A DNA stretch of 64,000 nt from Verrucomicrobiota bacterium (GCA_017301995.1 JAFLEH010000003.1:62001-126000); one strand, 5' to 3'; shown: positions 18,345 through 27,405, counted from the first letter of the stretch. Numbers and translations: made by a program. Notes: generated by a model not told the origin, from the sequence alone.

Positions 18345-18420
18345 GTAGCCGCCTTCGTGAGAAGGTGGCCTTGAGGTACGGTCGGAGCCTGGAAATCCAC
18401 GCTCTCACGAGCGCGGCTAC
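18345..18420 (+). repeat. 76-bp hairpin repeat, copy 1
   Basis: This is a REP-like element that starts GTAGCCGC and ends GCGGCTAC, so its ends are perfect 8-bp inverted repeats. Inside is a second hairpin, CCTTC-GTGA-GAAGG, and the arms CGTGAGA and TCTCACG are also complementary. Copy 2 at 20493-20568 has the same length and orientation and differs at only a handful of positions; similarity continues past the 3' end for about 17 bp. A 14-base piece of it (TCTCACGAGCGCGG) also occurs at 18275-18288. It lies between two convergent genes and may act as a bidirectional terminator or mRNA stabiliser. Confidence 0.85.
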
Positions 18421-18460
18421 GGACGACGCACATCACTACCCCATCCACTCTCTGGCGGCA

Positions 18461-20401
18461 TCACTTGTCATCGTCCCCGAAATCCACCCGCCAAGCCTGG
18501 TGGGAAACGGAATCCAGCAGCAGCATCCACCAACCGGAACGGATCTCACGCCCCACGGGAAACCCGGCCTTGCCGGCGATGAGGGTCAGACGGTTGGCCT
18601 CTCCCGCCGTCCGGACGGCGGTCATTTCCGGCAGACAGCCCATTCCCGTAGCAAACAAGGGTGTTCGTGCCACGGAGGGACTGTCTCCCGGCGGTTGGTT
18701 TCCGGATTTTCCTTTTGTGCCGGACCGGGGGCTTTTGATTTTCCATCCGATCAACCCGCCATTGTTCGGATAATCCTTCCGCTCCAGCAGCGGGGATTCA
18801 TTCATGGATTTCCAACCGGAATCGTCCACGCCCGGATAGACCGAGCCACCCCGCGCGTTCAGCAACCGCCAGTTCTCCGGCGGCGGCCAGACGCCGAGTT
18901 TTTTCCAACCGGCAGCGGCGGACGGAATCCCCGCCAGCACGCATGCGTCCGCAACCGTGACGGGCGCTTCAGCCGGCGGCGAGTCCATGGCGGCCTGACT
19001 GGCATCCCACACGGCGCGAATCCCCTTCTCAACGGTGGCGTCTCCCGTTGGAAAGAAGACTTTCCCACGAAACACTCCCTTGCCACCATGCCGGCGGTCG
19101 AGATCCTCTCCGGCTAGCGAAAACCGCTCGCCGGTGACGAAGTCGTACAAGGTCAACGCATGGTTCTCGACCGTATGGAATTGCCCCGGGTCATCCCGGT
19201 CGTCCACCCCTCCGCAAGGGTCGTATGAGAAACGCCGCTCCAACAGATAGCGGTCGGTGAACCAGGTCGCTGATAGCGGTTTGCCGCCCGAAACTCCGAT
19301 CCAATACAATTGGACGTATCTCCCGGATTTCAGTTCGACCACATCGACACCCTGCCCGTCGTCGCCACCATCCTCCGGCTTGTCAGACCACGGCAAATAG
19401 GCAAACCGGGAGCCGGGTGAACGCACGACATCCCCGGGAAGATTGGCGGGCAGCGATGGATCGATCGAATTCGCGCGCTTTTCGAAATCACAAAACAGTG
19501 GAAAACCTCTCCCTAAATCATCGTGTTCCCATCGCAGCCGCCGCGCGGGCGGACGTTTCGCCGCATCTCCAATATGCGGAAATAGCGCCGGGTTGTCGCA
19601 CACATAAGCGTCTATCCAATGCGGAATCCGCGGCGGTTGCCAGTCGGGTGTCAGTTTCGGATGGTGATACCAGTCGGCTCTGGCCGCGGCGGGGAATCTC
19701 TCGGCGTGGACCGCCGGTTCGCCGGTGATGGGGAAAACATGCCACTCGATATCCGCGCCCCGGCATGTTAGCATGTGGATCAACGGCACGCGCGGATGAT
19801 CCGGCCGGGCGGGAATGTCGGAGGCAAGCCGGGCGGCGTTGAGGTGGATCGCCGCTGTCGTCCCGGGCCGGGTAACCATCCGGATGGCTTCGAGTTCGAG
19901 CGCACCCGCCGCCGCGGCATCGTCGAGGATAATCACCTGGTCGGCATCGTTGGAGGCAGCGCTCTCCCCGAGCTTTCGAATGGCTTCGGCCACATCCACC
20001 GGGTTGATGTTGATCGTTCCGTAGCGATTTCTTCGCGTGGCGGCGCGGATGATCTCGAGCGGACGCCCCTTGGCGCCGGGCGCGGAAACCGGAACGATCT
20101 TGGTCCGATCCAGCACGATCTCGTCGTTGCCGGCCTCCCGCTCCGCCTTGACTTCCGGCGCGAGGTTGACAGACGGCGGACCGGCAGCATTTGCGGCGGA
20201 ATCCAACCACTCTGGCCTGCCGATCGCCGCGACGACATCCGGCTTCGCGGCCTTGAGCCATTCGCGGGCCACCGTGATCTCCCCGGCGGTCCAGTCCAAC
20301 CGCGGAACAACGGCAAGCGTCCAATCGCACGGCGCCGTTTCCTCGCAATTTCCGATCACGGTGAAAACAAGACAAACGGCCAATGGCAAAGCGGCTTTCA
20401 T
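18461..20401 (-). CDS. Unrecognised large secreted protein
   Basis: The 646-residue protein has a signal peptide (MKAALPLAVCLVFTVIGNCE) and no domain I recognise. The N-terminal part (about 25-200) reads like an alpha/beta fold (DWTLAVVPRLDWTAGEITVA, KPDVVAAIGRPEWL). The middle (about 215-420) is rich in Trp, His and Tyr (WHVFPITGEP, WYHHPKLTPDWQPP), and the C-terminal third includes KLGVWPPPENWRLLN and ends in several Asp/Lys residues. It may be a saccharide-active or binding protein, but there is no motif to say so. It is flanked on both sides by copies of the 76-bp repeat and lies downstream of the metallophosphoesterase gene on the same strand. The frame is open and long and the codon use is like its neighbours, so it is a real gene. 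Confidence 0.75.
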   Translation of the reverse strand: MKAALPLAVCLVFTVIGNCEETAPCDWTLAVVPRLDWTAGEITVAREWLKAAKPDVVAAIGRPEWLDSAANAAGPPSVNLAPEVKAEREAGNDEIVLDRTKIVPVSAPGAKGRPLEIIRAATRRNRYGTININPVDVAEAIRKLGESAASNDADQVIILDDAAAAGALELEAIRMVTRPGTTAAIHLNAARLASDIPARPDHPRVPLIHMLTCRGADIEWHVFPITGEPAVHAERFPAAARADWYHHPKLTPDWQPPRIPHWIDAYVCDNPALFPHIGDAAKRPPARRLRWEHDDLGRGFPLFCDFEKRANSIDPSLPANLPGDVVRSPGSRFAYLPWSDKPEDGGDDGQGVDVVELKSGRYVQLYWIGVSGGKPLSATWFTDRYLLERRFSYDPCGGVDDRDDPGQFHTVENHALTLYDFVTGERFSLAGEDLDRRHGGKGVFRGKVFFPTGDATVEKGIRAVWDASQAAMDSPPAEAPVTVADACVLAGIPSAAAGWKKLGVWPPPENWRLLNARGGSVYPGVDDSGWKSMNESPLLERKDYPNNGGLIGWKIKSPRSGTKGKSGNQPPGDSPSVARTPLFATGMGCLPEMTAVRTAGEANRLTLIAGKAGFPVGREIRSGWWMLLLDSVSHQAWRVDFGDDDK

Positions 20402-20492
20402 GGTGATTTGCGGTGGTTGTGATCTGATCTACGGCCACACGCGCGGCAATTATCAAAAATCCGCAACGAAGTTAGAAAGAAGGCAAGTTCCG

Positions 20493-20568
20493 GTAGCCGC
20501 CTTCGTGAGAAGGTGGCCTTGTGGTCCGGTCGTAGCCTGGAAATCCACGCTCTCACGGGCGCGGCTAC
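20493..20568 (+). repeat. 76-bp hairpin repeat, copy 2
   Basis: This copy has the same length, orientation and terminal 8-bp inverted repeats (GTAGCCGC and GCGGCTAC) as copy 1 at 18345-18420, with the same internal CCTTC/GAAGG hairpin. It sits in the 179-bp gap between the start of the unrecognised gene (20401) and the stop of the metallophosphoesterase gene (20581), both on the minus strand, so it would be inside any transcript joining the two. Similarity with copy 1 continues downstream to about 20585, touching the end of the metallophosphoesterase frame. Confidence 0.85.
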
Positions 20569-20580
20569 GGACGATGCTCA

Positions 20581-21549
20581 TCACTCTCCCGTCCACTTCC
20601 CGCTCCAATCGCTGATGGCGGGGCGGGTGATGTCGCGGGGATAGTCTTTTTCCGGGGCCTTGCGTTCCCAGGGGTCGGGGCCTACCCACTCGGTGCGGCG
20701 GCCTTTGATGGATAGGGTGCCGGCGGATTTGTCGAGCGTCACCACGGCCCACAGCGGATCGCGGTAGGGGGCGACGTGGTCGAGGTAGGGATGGGCCTTG
20801 TGGGCGGCTTCATCATAGATCTTGCGGCGGTCGTTGCCCGGCAGCCAGACATACGAGGCGCTGTTGAACTGGATGTGCGGGATGCCGTTGATCCGGCGCA
20901 CATAATCCAGATGCAGGTGGCCGGTTAGAACCGCCGCCACGCCGGGGCGGCCGTCGCGGCGGGAGGTTTCCAACAACCCGCGGACCTGCTCGCCATTGTC
21001 CACGCCGCCCGCGCTTTCCAGCGGCTGATGGATCAGCACGATCACCGGCATGGTGGCCTCATCCAGTTCGCGTTTGAGCCAATCAATCTGGTCGGCGGCG
21101 ATGAATTTCGGATAGCCTTTGGTGGTGCCGCCGCGGTCGTTGCCATCCAGCGCGAGGAAACGGATGCCTCCTTGGTCGAACCGATAGAACCGCCCCGGCA
21201 TCCCGAGAAACGCCACCGCCTGTTCACGCTTGTAGCCGCCATCGGTATCGTGGTTTCCCAACACATGATAGCGCGGCCCGGAGAACTTGTTCCATTCGTC
21301 CAGAAACGCCCGGTTTCGCTCGTGGGGCACGCAGAAGTCCCCAAGTTGGACGATGAAATCCACCTTTTCCTCCTTCATCGCGGCGATGAACCGCGACAGG
21401 CGCTCGGGGCCGTCGTGCATCACGTCCTGGTGGATGTCGGTGATGAGACCGAAGCGGATCTTTCCCGTTCCCGCCGCCGCGAGAGCGGGCACGGGCAGCA
21501 CGCAGAGCGCTCCGGCACAGGATGTTAGAAAGTGGCGGCGATTCGTCAT
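20581..21549 (-). CDS. Secreted calcineurin-like metallophosphoesterase
   Basis: The 322-residue protein starts with MTNRRHFLTSCAGALCVLPV, a twin-Arg-like signal typical of Tat export. The two-metal phosphoesterase motifs follow in order: D38-I-H40, GD71, GNHD with N99-H100-D101, a HQP His in the middle, and GHLH at about 233-236. These ligands form the dinuclear metal centre that hydrolyses phosphomonoesters or diesters. The gene begins 6 bp after the PhoD-LamG gene on the same strand, so the two are probably one transcript acting on extracellular organic phosphate. The substrate is unknown. The motif order and spacing are complete. Confidence 0.9.
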   Translation of the reverse strand: MTNRRHFLTSCAGALCVLPVPALAAAGTGKIRFGLITDIHQDVMHDGPERLSRFIAAMKEEKVDFIVQLGDFCVPHERNRAFLDEWNKFSGPRYHVLGNHDTDGGYKREQAVAFLGMPGRFYRFDQGGIRFLALDGNDRGGTTKGYPKFIAADQIDWLKRELDEATMPVIVLIHQPLESAGGVDNGEQVRGLLETSRRDGRPGVAAVLTGHLHLDYVRRINGIPHIQFNSASYVWLPGNDRRKIYDEAAHKAHPYLDHVAPYRDPLWAVVTLDKSAGTLSIKGRRTEWVGPDPWERKAPEKDYPRDITRPAISDWSGKWTGE

Positions 21550-21555
21550 GGTGGC

Positions 21556-24015
21556 TCAGGGTGTGATGGAAGCGCGGAAAAACCGGGCCGGTAAGGTGGA
21601 CGGCGCCGGGCTGATCCGCAAGTGATCCGGTTGGGGACTCCAAGTGAATGCCGAGGCCGGATCAAGCGCCGGCCACGCCAGTAAATCGACCGACGAGTCG
21701 AGACGAAACCGCAGGCTAACCGAATCGCGCGACGGATGGCGGAAAACCATCGGCGCACGCTGTTGGCCGGGCGAGGTGAATGCCAGGACCGACGCGAACA
21801 GCGCGGAGTCGTCGTTGAGCGGATGGGTTCCGGTCTGGCGTTCGCCCCAAGCGGGCACGCCGTCGCCATCGGCATCGGCGAGTGCGTCCGAGTCGTCCTG
21901 CGGGTCGAGGCCGTTGAGCACTTCCCACCAGTCTTCGAGGGTATCGCCGTCCTGATCGGCGGCGGCGGTGGCCACCGGCAGAGCGGGCGGGTTGCCGCCT
22001 CCGTAAAGCGTGGTGATTTCGTCCGCACCCAGCACCCGCTGCCAGAGCGCCACTTCGTCAATCAGCCCGTCGAAATTGCGCCCGGTGCCGCTCCGATGTC
22101 CGCCGATCACCAGGCCGCCCATTTCCGATGCCGGGCCGGGAATCGGCAGCGCGTGTTCGGCGACCTGCGCGCCGTTCACATGGAGGCGCAGTTTCGCACT
22201 GTCGAAAGTCACCGCCACATGCGCCCAGGTGTTGGCAAACAGAGCCCGGTCGAGGTAACAAACGAACGCCCCTTGGGCGAGCGCGGTCGGCGCGGTGCTG
22301 GTGGATGCCGCCGGCTGTAGGGTATGGGTGAAAAGCTCCAGATTGATCTTGTCCGCGGTATCGCCGGCGCGGAACCCCAACGAAATGTTATATCCGTTGG
22401 CGGCGGTGATCGAACCGTCGAGCGTGCTCTCGATGAGAAAACTCCGCTCGGTGGTGCCGTGGGCGGGCAGGGTGGCAGCCTTGCACCACAGCGAGTAACT
22501 ATGGCCGGCGCTGTTGTCGTCCAGGGCGCTTCGGCCCACCACCAGGTATTGCTGGCTTGCCCGGACAAACCCGGCCGCGCCGCCACGCAGCCCGGCATCA
22601 GGGACAATGGCAGCCCCCGACGCCGGAGTGGCATTGAGTCTCGCTCCGATCTCCGATTGATTGGTGAAATCCTGATCGAAATTCCACCACGCCCGCAGAC
22701 CGGCCCCCAATCCGCTGCCGGATTTCGGCGTGAGTTGGTCGTAGGGAATGACCACTTCCTTCTGCACCGTGCCGTCCTTGAGGAGATAGCGGGCGGTTAG
22801 AACCGCCGGATTGCTCCGGGTATCGGCCTTGAGGGTTAGAAACTGCTGCGGCTGCTCCGACGACCACTCGAGAGACGGATGCGGCACATTGAGCGAGGGA
22901 ATGGTGCTGGTATGGGCCGGCGAGGTGACGAAATCATGGAGATCGTAACCCACCCGCCGCGGGTGTTTCAGATAGCGGGAGATATGAATATCCCCGCCGA
23001 TCAGCACCACACCGGGTATCCGTTCGTTTCTGACAAAATCCAACAGCGCGTCGCGCTCGTACCAATAGGTGAAGAGGTCGTCCGTTTCCGTATTCTTCTT
23101 GTCCTGCCAGATCTCGCCAATCGCCAGCACCTTGAACGGCGCGCGGGACGCCTTGAGCGTGGTTTTCACCCACTCCAACTGATCCGCGCCGAAGCAGGTC
23201 TTCTGCGCGGGATCGACCGGCGAGGGCCCGGTTTCCGACCACCAGCGCGGGTCCAACAGAAACACCTCCATGACTCCGAGGTCGGTTTTGTGATAGACTC
23301 CTTCCGTGCCGTTGCCGAACTGCGCGTGGGCGCGGTATTCGACAAACGCCTGACGGGTGTTCGGCTTGCCGGCCATCACGGTGAGGCCGTTGCCGTTGTT
23401 GAGGCCGAAGTCATGATCGTCCCACACGCCCACGCACGAGATGTGTTTGCCCATCGCGGCCAGGGTCGGCGTGTTGAGGAAGGTCCGGTGCTTCTGCCTC
23501 ACCACGGCGAGGTCGGTGCTGTCAATATAGGGCGTGTCCCCCATCATGAAAACCTGATCCACCCCTAGCAAATCCATCCGCTCCCAAACCGGAATCGAGG
23601 TATCGTTGGCGCATGACGCGAATGCCGCCGTCACCACCCCGCGCTTGCCGACCGGCAGCTTCGTCCGGAAACGGAAATTCTCACCCGGGCCGGCCACCGC
23701 CACGGGGGTGCCTCCGGTGATGTCCTCGAGCTTGTAGCGGTAGGCCGTGTCCGCCGCCAGGCCGGTGACCTGGAATTTCGCCACATAGTCGTTCGCCGCC
23801 GCGCTTTCACTCTCGCTGACGGCCACCACCGCGCCGGTTCCATCGATCACGGACAGGCGCAGGTTCCTAACCGCACCGTCGGTCCGGTATAGCAGATAGG
23901 CCTCCGACTGGCGCACCTCGCCCACCAGCGGTCCCGCCGTTTGGGAGGGTGCAGGCAATGCCAATCCGATGGCCATGGCGACGATGGCCGAAAACCGATA
24001 TGGGGTAAACTTCAT
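21556..24015 (-). CDS. PhoD-like phosphatase fused to a LamG domain
   Basis: The 819-residue protein starts at the ATG at 24015 (MKFTPYRFSAIVAMAIGLAL), giving a signal peptide; the longer frame begins 14 residues earlier without one. The N-terminal half (about 25-425) is PhoD-like (alkaline phosphatase D): an N-terminal Ig-like PhoD_N region, AAFASCAND, MGDTPYIDSTD, GVWDDHDFG, and IGGDIHISRY with metal-binding Asp/His residues. The C-terminal half has a LamG domain (about 465-700, ending FDGLIDEVALWQR) and TSP3-like motifs (DQDGDTLEDWWE, DADGDGVPAWGE). The C-terminus resembles that of the LamG proteins at 7214-17255. It would cleave phosphoesters outside the cytoplasm while bound to glycan or calcium. 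It is followed by a second phosphoesterase gene. Confidence 0.87.
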   Translation of the reverse strand: MKFTPYRFSAIVAMAIGLALPAPSQTAGPLVGEVRQSEAYLLYRTDGAVRNLRLSVIDGTGAVVAVSESESAAANDYVAKFQVTGLAADTAYRYKLEDITGGTPVAVAGPGENFRFRTKLPVGKRGVVTAAFASCANDTSIPVWERMDLLGVDQVFMMGDTPYIDSTDLAVVRQKHRTFLNTPTLAAMGKHISCVGVWDDHDFGLNNGNGLTVMAGKPNTRQAFVEYRAHAQFGNGTEGVYHKTDLGVMEVFLLDPRWWSETGPSPVDPAQKTCFGADQLEWVKTTLKASRAPFKVLAIGEIWQDKKNTETDDLFTYWYERDALLDFVRNERIPGVVLIGGDIHISRYLKHPRRVGYDLHDFVTSPAHTSTIPSLNVPHPSLEWSSEQPQQFLTLKADTRSNPAVLTARYLLKDGTVQKEVVIPYDQLTPKSGSGLGAGLRAWWNFDQDFTNQSEIGARLNATPASGAAIVPDAGLRGGAAGFVRASQQYLVVGRSALDDNSAGHSYSLWCKAATLPAHGTTERSFLIESTLDGSITAANGYNISLGFRAGDTADKINLELFTHTLQPAASTSTAPTALAQGAFVCYLDRALFANTWAHVAVTFDSAKLRLHVNGAQVAEHALPIPGPASEMGGLVIGGHRSGTGRNFDGLIDEVALWQRVLGADEITTLYGGGNPPALPVATAAADQDGDTLEDWWEVLNGLDPQDDSDALADADGDGVPAWGERQTGTHPLNDDSALFASVLAFTSPGQQRAPMVFRHPSRDSVSLRFRLDSSVDLLAWPALDPASAFTWSPQPDHLRISPAPSTLPARFFRASITP

Positions 24016-24117
24016 GACCCGACCTCTCAGCCAAGATGTTGCACATGTCAACAACATTATTTCCTGAAAGAAACCATCAAGACCGACCGTCCCTCGGTCC
24101 GTTCCCGCGAACTCCCG

Positions 24118-25137
24118 TCAAGCGAACAGCTCGCGCGCGGTGTAGGCCATGCCGATCGCGGCCGCGGCGTCCCCGCCGGTCGCCCACTCGAAGCGTGTCG
24201 TTTGTTTCTCAGGTTCCACCGGGCTATACCGGAATACCGCCCACGCGCGGTCCGCGAATCCTTCCTCCACCCATTTCATGTAATCATCGCGGAAGGCCGA
24301 CTCCGCCAACCCGCCGCCGATCACCACCAATCCCGGATCGAACACCCGGACCATATCCGCGATCATGTAGCCGAGAATGAACCCCTGTTGTTTGAAAATG
24401 GAAACCGCCAGCTCGTCACCCGCAGCGGCGAAATCCCGCAAACGGAACGCCTTTTCCTCGATCGTCAGGTCTCCCTGATTGAGCGGGTGGGCGGCCCACT
24501 GCGGTTTTGCCAATTCGATGCCCACCCGGCGGCGCAGCGCCATCAGCGACACCCAGGCCTCGGCGCAACCGGTTAGACCGCAGGAGCACGCGGGCAGGCT
24601 GCCATCCTCCTCGCGGAAGGGAACGGTCACGTGCCCCACCTCCAGCGCCATGCCGTTCACGCCCTCGTAAACCCGGCCGCCCGGCAGCACAAAGCCACCA
24701 CCCAACCCGGTTCCGGGAGCCACCAACATCAGGCTGCTGGTGTGGTATTTGCGCAGCGCGTATTCACCCACCGCCGCGGCGTTGCAGTCGTTGGTCATGT
24801 AAACCGGCACCCCCAGCCGCGCGGAAAGCTCGCCACGGATATCGGTGCCCACCCAGTCATCACCCAGATTGGCTTTTCCCCAGATCACGCCGTTGCTGCT
24901 GGGCGCGGGCACGTCCAGGCCCACCCCGCGGATCCGCGACCGCTCGATCCCGGCACCCGCCGCCAATTGGTCCAGCGCGGACTCCAATTGCGCAAACGTG
25001 GTCTCATAGCCTTCCTTCACCCGGCTTTTCACCTCCACCGGAGGGCCCGCCTGCTCGGCGGCGGCATCGACCAATACGGCTTTGACAGTGGATCCTCCGA
25101 TATCGAGGCCGGCGAAATAGCAATCTGTGGGGTTCAT
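24118..25137 (-). CDS. ROK-family glucokinase
   Basis: The 339-residue cytosolic kinase would phosphorylate glucose or a related hexose with ATP. It has the N-terminal phosphate-binding LDIGGSTVKAVLVD (about 11-24), the sugar-binding ND-C region (YMTNDCNAAAVGEY), GTGLGGGFVLPGGRVYEG, EVGH, and the ROK zinc-binding signature CSCGLTGCAE, which marks it as a ROK enzyme. Length matches family members. No DNA-binding domain is attached, so it is an enzyme rather than a repressor. It lies 102 bp downstream of the PhoD-LamG start on the same strand but is separately placed, and its upstream region faces the nrfHA operon. Sugar specificity is inferred. Confidence 0.92.
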   Translation of the reverse strand: MNPTDCYFAGLDIGGSTVKAVLVDAAAEQAGPPVEVKSRVKEGYETTFAQLESALDQLAAGAGIERSRIRGVGLDVPAPSSNGVIWGKANLGDDWVGTDIRGELSARLGVPVYMTNDCNAAAVGEYALRKYHTSSLMLVAPGTGLGGGFVLPGGRVYEGVNGMALEVGHVTVPFREEDGSLPACSCGLTGCAEAWVSLMALRRRVGIELAKPQWAAHPLNQGDLTIEEKAFRLRDFAAAGDELAVSIFKQQGFILGYMIADMVRVFDPGLVVIGGGLAESAFRDDYMKWVEEGFADRAWAVFRYSPVEPEKQTTRFEWATGGDAAAAIGMAYTARELFA

Positions 25138-25307
25138 GGGATCTTGTGAGGGTTTGGATCAGGCAGTTTGGCCGAGGACCTTTCCTCCGCCGGACCTTTC
25201 CGCACGCAGCATCCGCAGCCCAACCGGACCTGTCAAGCGGGGATCCCTACCCTCTCTCCGCGCTCCCGGCCGGCGCGGAATTCCCTCCCTTCCGGATAAT
25301 TCACGAA

Positions 25308-25336
25308 TTGTTGTTCTTTTTTTCTTGCATTATGGA
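25308..25336 (+). promoter_or_regulatory. Weak candidate promoter for nrfHA
   Basis: Between the divergent ROK kinase gene and nrfH there is a T-rich stretch with TTGTTG (25308-25313), a 17-bp spacer and TATGGA (25331-25336). It is the best sigma-70-like match I see upstream of nrfH, but both boxes deviate from consensus. No FNR or NarL-type site was recognised with confidence. The rest of 25138-25400 holds no gene that I can support. Confidence 0.25.
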
Positions 25337-25400
25337 GGAAAATTGGACAACCTCGCTCCGGGAGCCGGTGTTTCCCGGTTCCCCCACCCCGATCCGTCCG

Positions 25401-25901
25401 ATGAATCCGTTCCGATATTTCCGCAAGACCCGTCCTGTTGTCCGCCGGCTGTTGTTGATAGGGGCATGTGGCATTGGGGTACTGTTCGGAATGGCCGGGT
25501 TCACGTTTCACACCGCGAAGGGGACGTCGTATCTATCCAACGATCCCAACGCCTGTGTGAACTGCCACATCATGCGCGACCAGCATGAGTCCTGGCAGAA
25601 AAGCAGCCATCATGCGGTCGCCACCTGCAACGACTGCCACGTACCGCACGGTTTTTTCAGCAAGTGGCTGGCCAAGGCCGAGCACGGATGGAACCACTCC
25701 AAGGCGTTCACCACCGGAAATTTCCACGAACCGATCCAGGTGAAACCCAAGAGTTTCCACGACCTGCAGAACAACTGCCTGCGCTGCCACAACGATCTAA
25801 CCACCGAGATCGCCGATCACAAGACCTTGTCCGACCGCGATCCGCTCAACTGCATCCGCTGCCACGCCAACGTGGGCCACAGCGGCCGCGGCCCGTTCTA
25901 A
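25401..25901 (+). CDS. nrfH: Cytochrome c nitrite reductase small subunit NrfH
   Basis: The 166-residue membrane-anchored tetraheme cytochrome passes electrons from the quinol pool to NrfA. An N-terminal membrane helix (about 15-36, RRLLLIGACGIGVLFGMAGF) is followed by four CxxCH heme sites: C52-H56, C76-H80, C126-H130 and C151-H155. The CHIM sequence after heme 1 supplies a Met, and the region matches the NapC/NirT/NrfH family. I chose the ATG at 25401 because it gives the normal NrfH N-terminus (MNPFRYFRKTRPVVRR); the longer frame adds 85 residues of noise. The nrfA gene starts 28 bp later. The pair is the usual two-gene ammonifying nitrite reductase operon. Confidence 0.95.
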   Translation: MNPFRYFRKTRPVVRRLLLIGACGIGVLFGMAGFTFHTAKGTSYLSNDPNACVNCHIMRDQHESWQKSSHHAVATCNDCHVPHGFFSKWLAKAEHGWNHSKAFTTGNFHEPIQVKPKSFHDLQNNCLRCHNDLTTEIADHKTLSDRDPLNCIRCHANVGHSGRGPF

Positions 25902-25929
25902 CAATAACCAAACAGCCCCAAACACCGCC

Positions 25930-27405
25930 ATGAACACCAAAGCCACCGTCGCCATGGGATTTGTCGCTTGCGCCGCCGCCGGCGCCGGCATCGCCCTCCT
26001 GCTGCAAAGCATCAACCGCCACCAGTTTGAGGCGGAGACCACCCATTTCAAGGTCACCGGACTCGACGAAACCACCAACGATCCCGCGAAATGGGGGGCT
26101 AACTTTCCCCGCCAGTTCGACTCCTACAAGCGGACGGTCGATATGGAGCGGACCAAGTTCGGAGGCTCCGAAGCCGACCCCGCGCATCCTAACACCACTT
26201 TCAGCAAGATCGAGGCCGATCCGCGGCTCAAGACGATGTGGAACGGCTACGCGTTCGCGGTGGATTTCCGCGAGGAACGCGGGCATGCCTACATGTTGCA
26301 GGACCAGAAAGAAACCGAACGCCAGAAGGTGGTGGCCCAACCCGGCGCCTGCCTGCACTGCCACGCCTCCACCACCGTCGAATACCGGCAGGCCGGCATT
26401 GAGGCGGGCGCGCCGGGAGATGCGAAGGAACCGCTTCTATCCGAAAACGGCATGGCCCAACTCCACAAGGGCTTCGAAACCCTTTGCGCCAAACCTTACG
26501 CGGATGTTGTCGGAAAGGTGAAACACCCCGTTTCCTGCATCGACTGCCATGATCCGGGCAACACCACGCTCCGGATCAGCAAGCCCGGTTTCCTCAACGG
26601 CGTCCAGGCGCTCGCGAAAAGCGACGATCCGGTGCCGCACCTTCCGTCCGTCGAACGCTGGCGCAAAGGCAACCGCGCCAAGCCCTACGATCCCAACACC
26701 GAAGCCTCCCGCCAGGAAATGCGCTCGTTCGTCTGCGCCCAATGCCACGTGGAATACTACTTCCGCGGCGAGGGCAAACTGCTCACCTATCCGTGGCACA
26801 AGGGACTCAAGGCGGAAAACATCCTCGCCTACTATGACGAGCCGAACTTCAAGGACGGCGCCCCCCACAAGGACTGGGCGCACAAGGACACCGGAGCCCC
26901 AGCGCTCAAGGCCCAGCATCCGGAATTCGAATTGTGGAGCCAGGGCACCCACGCCCGCGCCGGCGTTTCCTGCGCCGATTGCCACATGCCCTACGTGCGC
27001 GACGGATCGGTGAAAGTCAGCAGCCATCACGTCCGCAGTCCGCTGTTGGACGTCGCCAAATCCTGCCAAACCTGCCACCGCACCGATGAGGAATCGCTCC
27101 GCCAGCGGGTGGCCACCATCCAGGAAAGAACCAACAAGCTGATGGACCGCGCGCTCAACGGCCTATCCGAACTGGTGGCTGACATCAAGGCCGCCAAGGC
27201 CGCCGGCATGGCCGAAGCCCAACTGGCCCCCGTGCTCAAATTCCAGCGCGAAGCCGGATGGCGCATCGACTTCATCAACGCGGAAAACTCGATGGGCTTC
27301 CATGCCCCGCAGGAATCCGCCCGCATCCTCGGCGAAGCCTGCGACCTCGCCCGCCGCGGCCAAGTGGAACTGCTCCGGCTGAAACAAGCCCCGCCCACTC
27401 CCTAA
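25930..27405 (+). CDS. nrfA: Pentaheme cytochrome c nitrite reductase NrfA (CxxCH-type active site)
   Basis: The 491-residue periplasmic enzyme reduces nitrite to ammonium by six electrons. An N-terminal signal/anchor helix spans about 7-26. Five heme sites are visible: C141-H145, C203-H207, C269-H273, C348-H352 and C379-H383. The first, active-site heme has CLHCH where classical enzymes have CxxCK, so His replaces the usual Lys ligand-motif residue; CxxCH NrfA enzymes are known, for example in Campylobacter. Other active-site residues are conserved: R114 in DFRE, the Tyr of CAQCHVEYYF (276/277) and H341 in GTHARAG. It follows nrfH and its stop overlaps that of convergent ispH by 4 bp. Confidence 0.95.
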   Translation: MNTKATVAMGFVACAAAGAGIALLLQSINRHQFEAETTHFKVTGLDETTNDPAKWGANFPRQFDSYKRTVDMERTKFGGSEADPAHPNTTFSKIEADPRLKTMWNGYAFAVDFREERGHAYMLQDQKETERQKVVAQPGACLHCHASTTVEYRQAGIEAGAPGDAKEPLLSENGMAQLHKGFETLCAKPYADVVGKVKHPVSCIDCHDPGNTTLRISKPGFLNGVQALAKSDDPVPHLPSVERWRKGNRAKPYDPNTEASRQEMRSFVCAQCHVEYYFRGEGKLLTYPWHKGLKAENILAYYDEPNFKDGAPHKDWAHKDTGAPALKAQHPEFELWSQGTHARAGVSCADCHMPYVRDGSVKVSSHHVRSPLLDVAKSCQTCHRTDEESLRQRVATIQERTNKLMDRALNGLSELVADIKAAKAAGMAEAQLAPVLKFQREAGWRIDFINAENSMGFHAPQESARILGEACDLARRGQVELLRLKQAPPTP

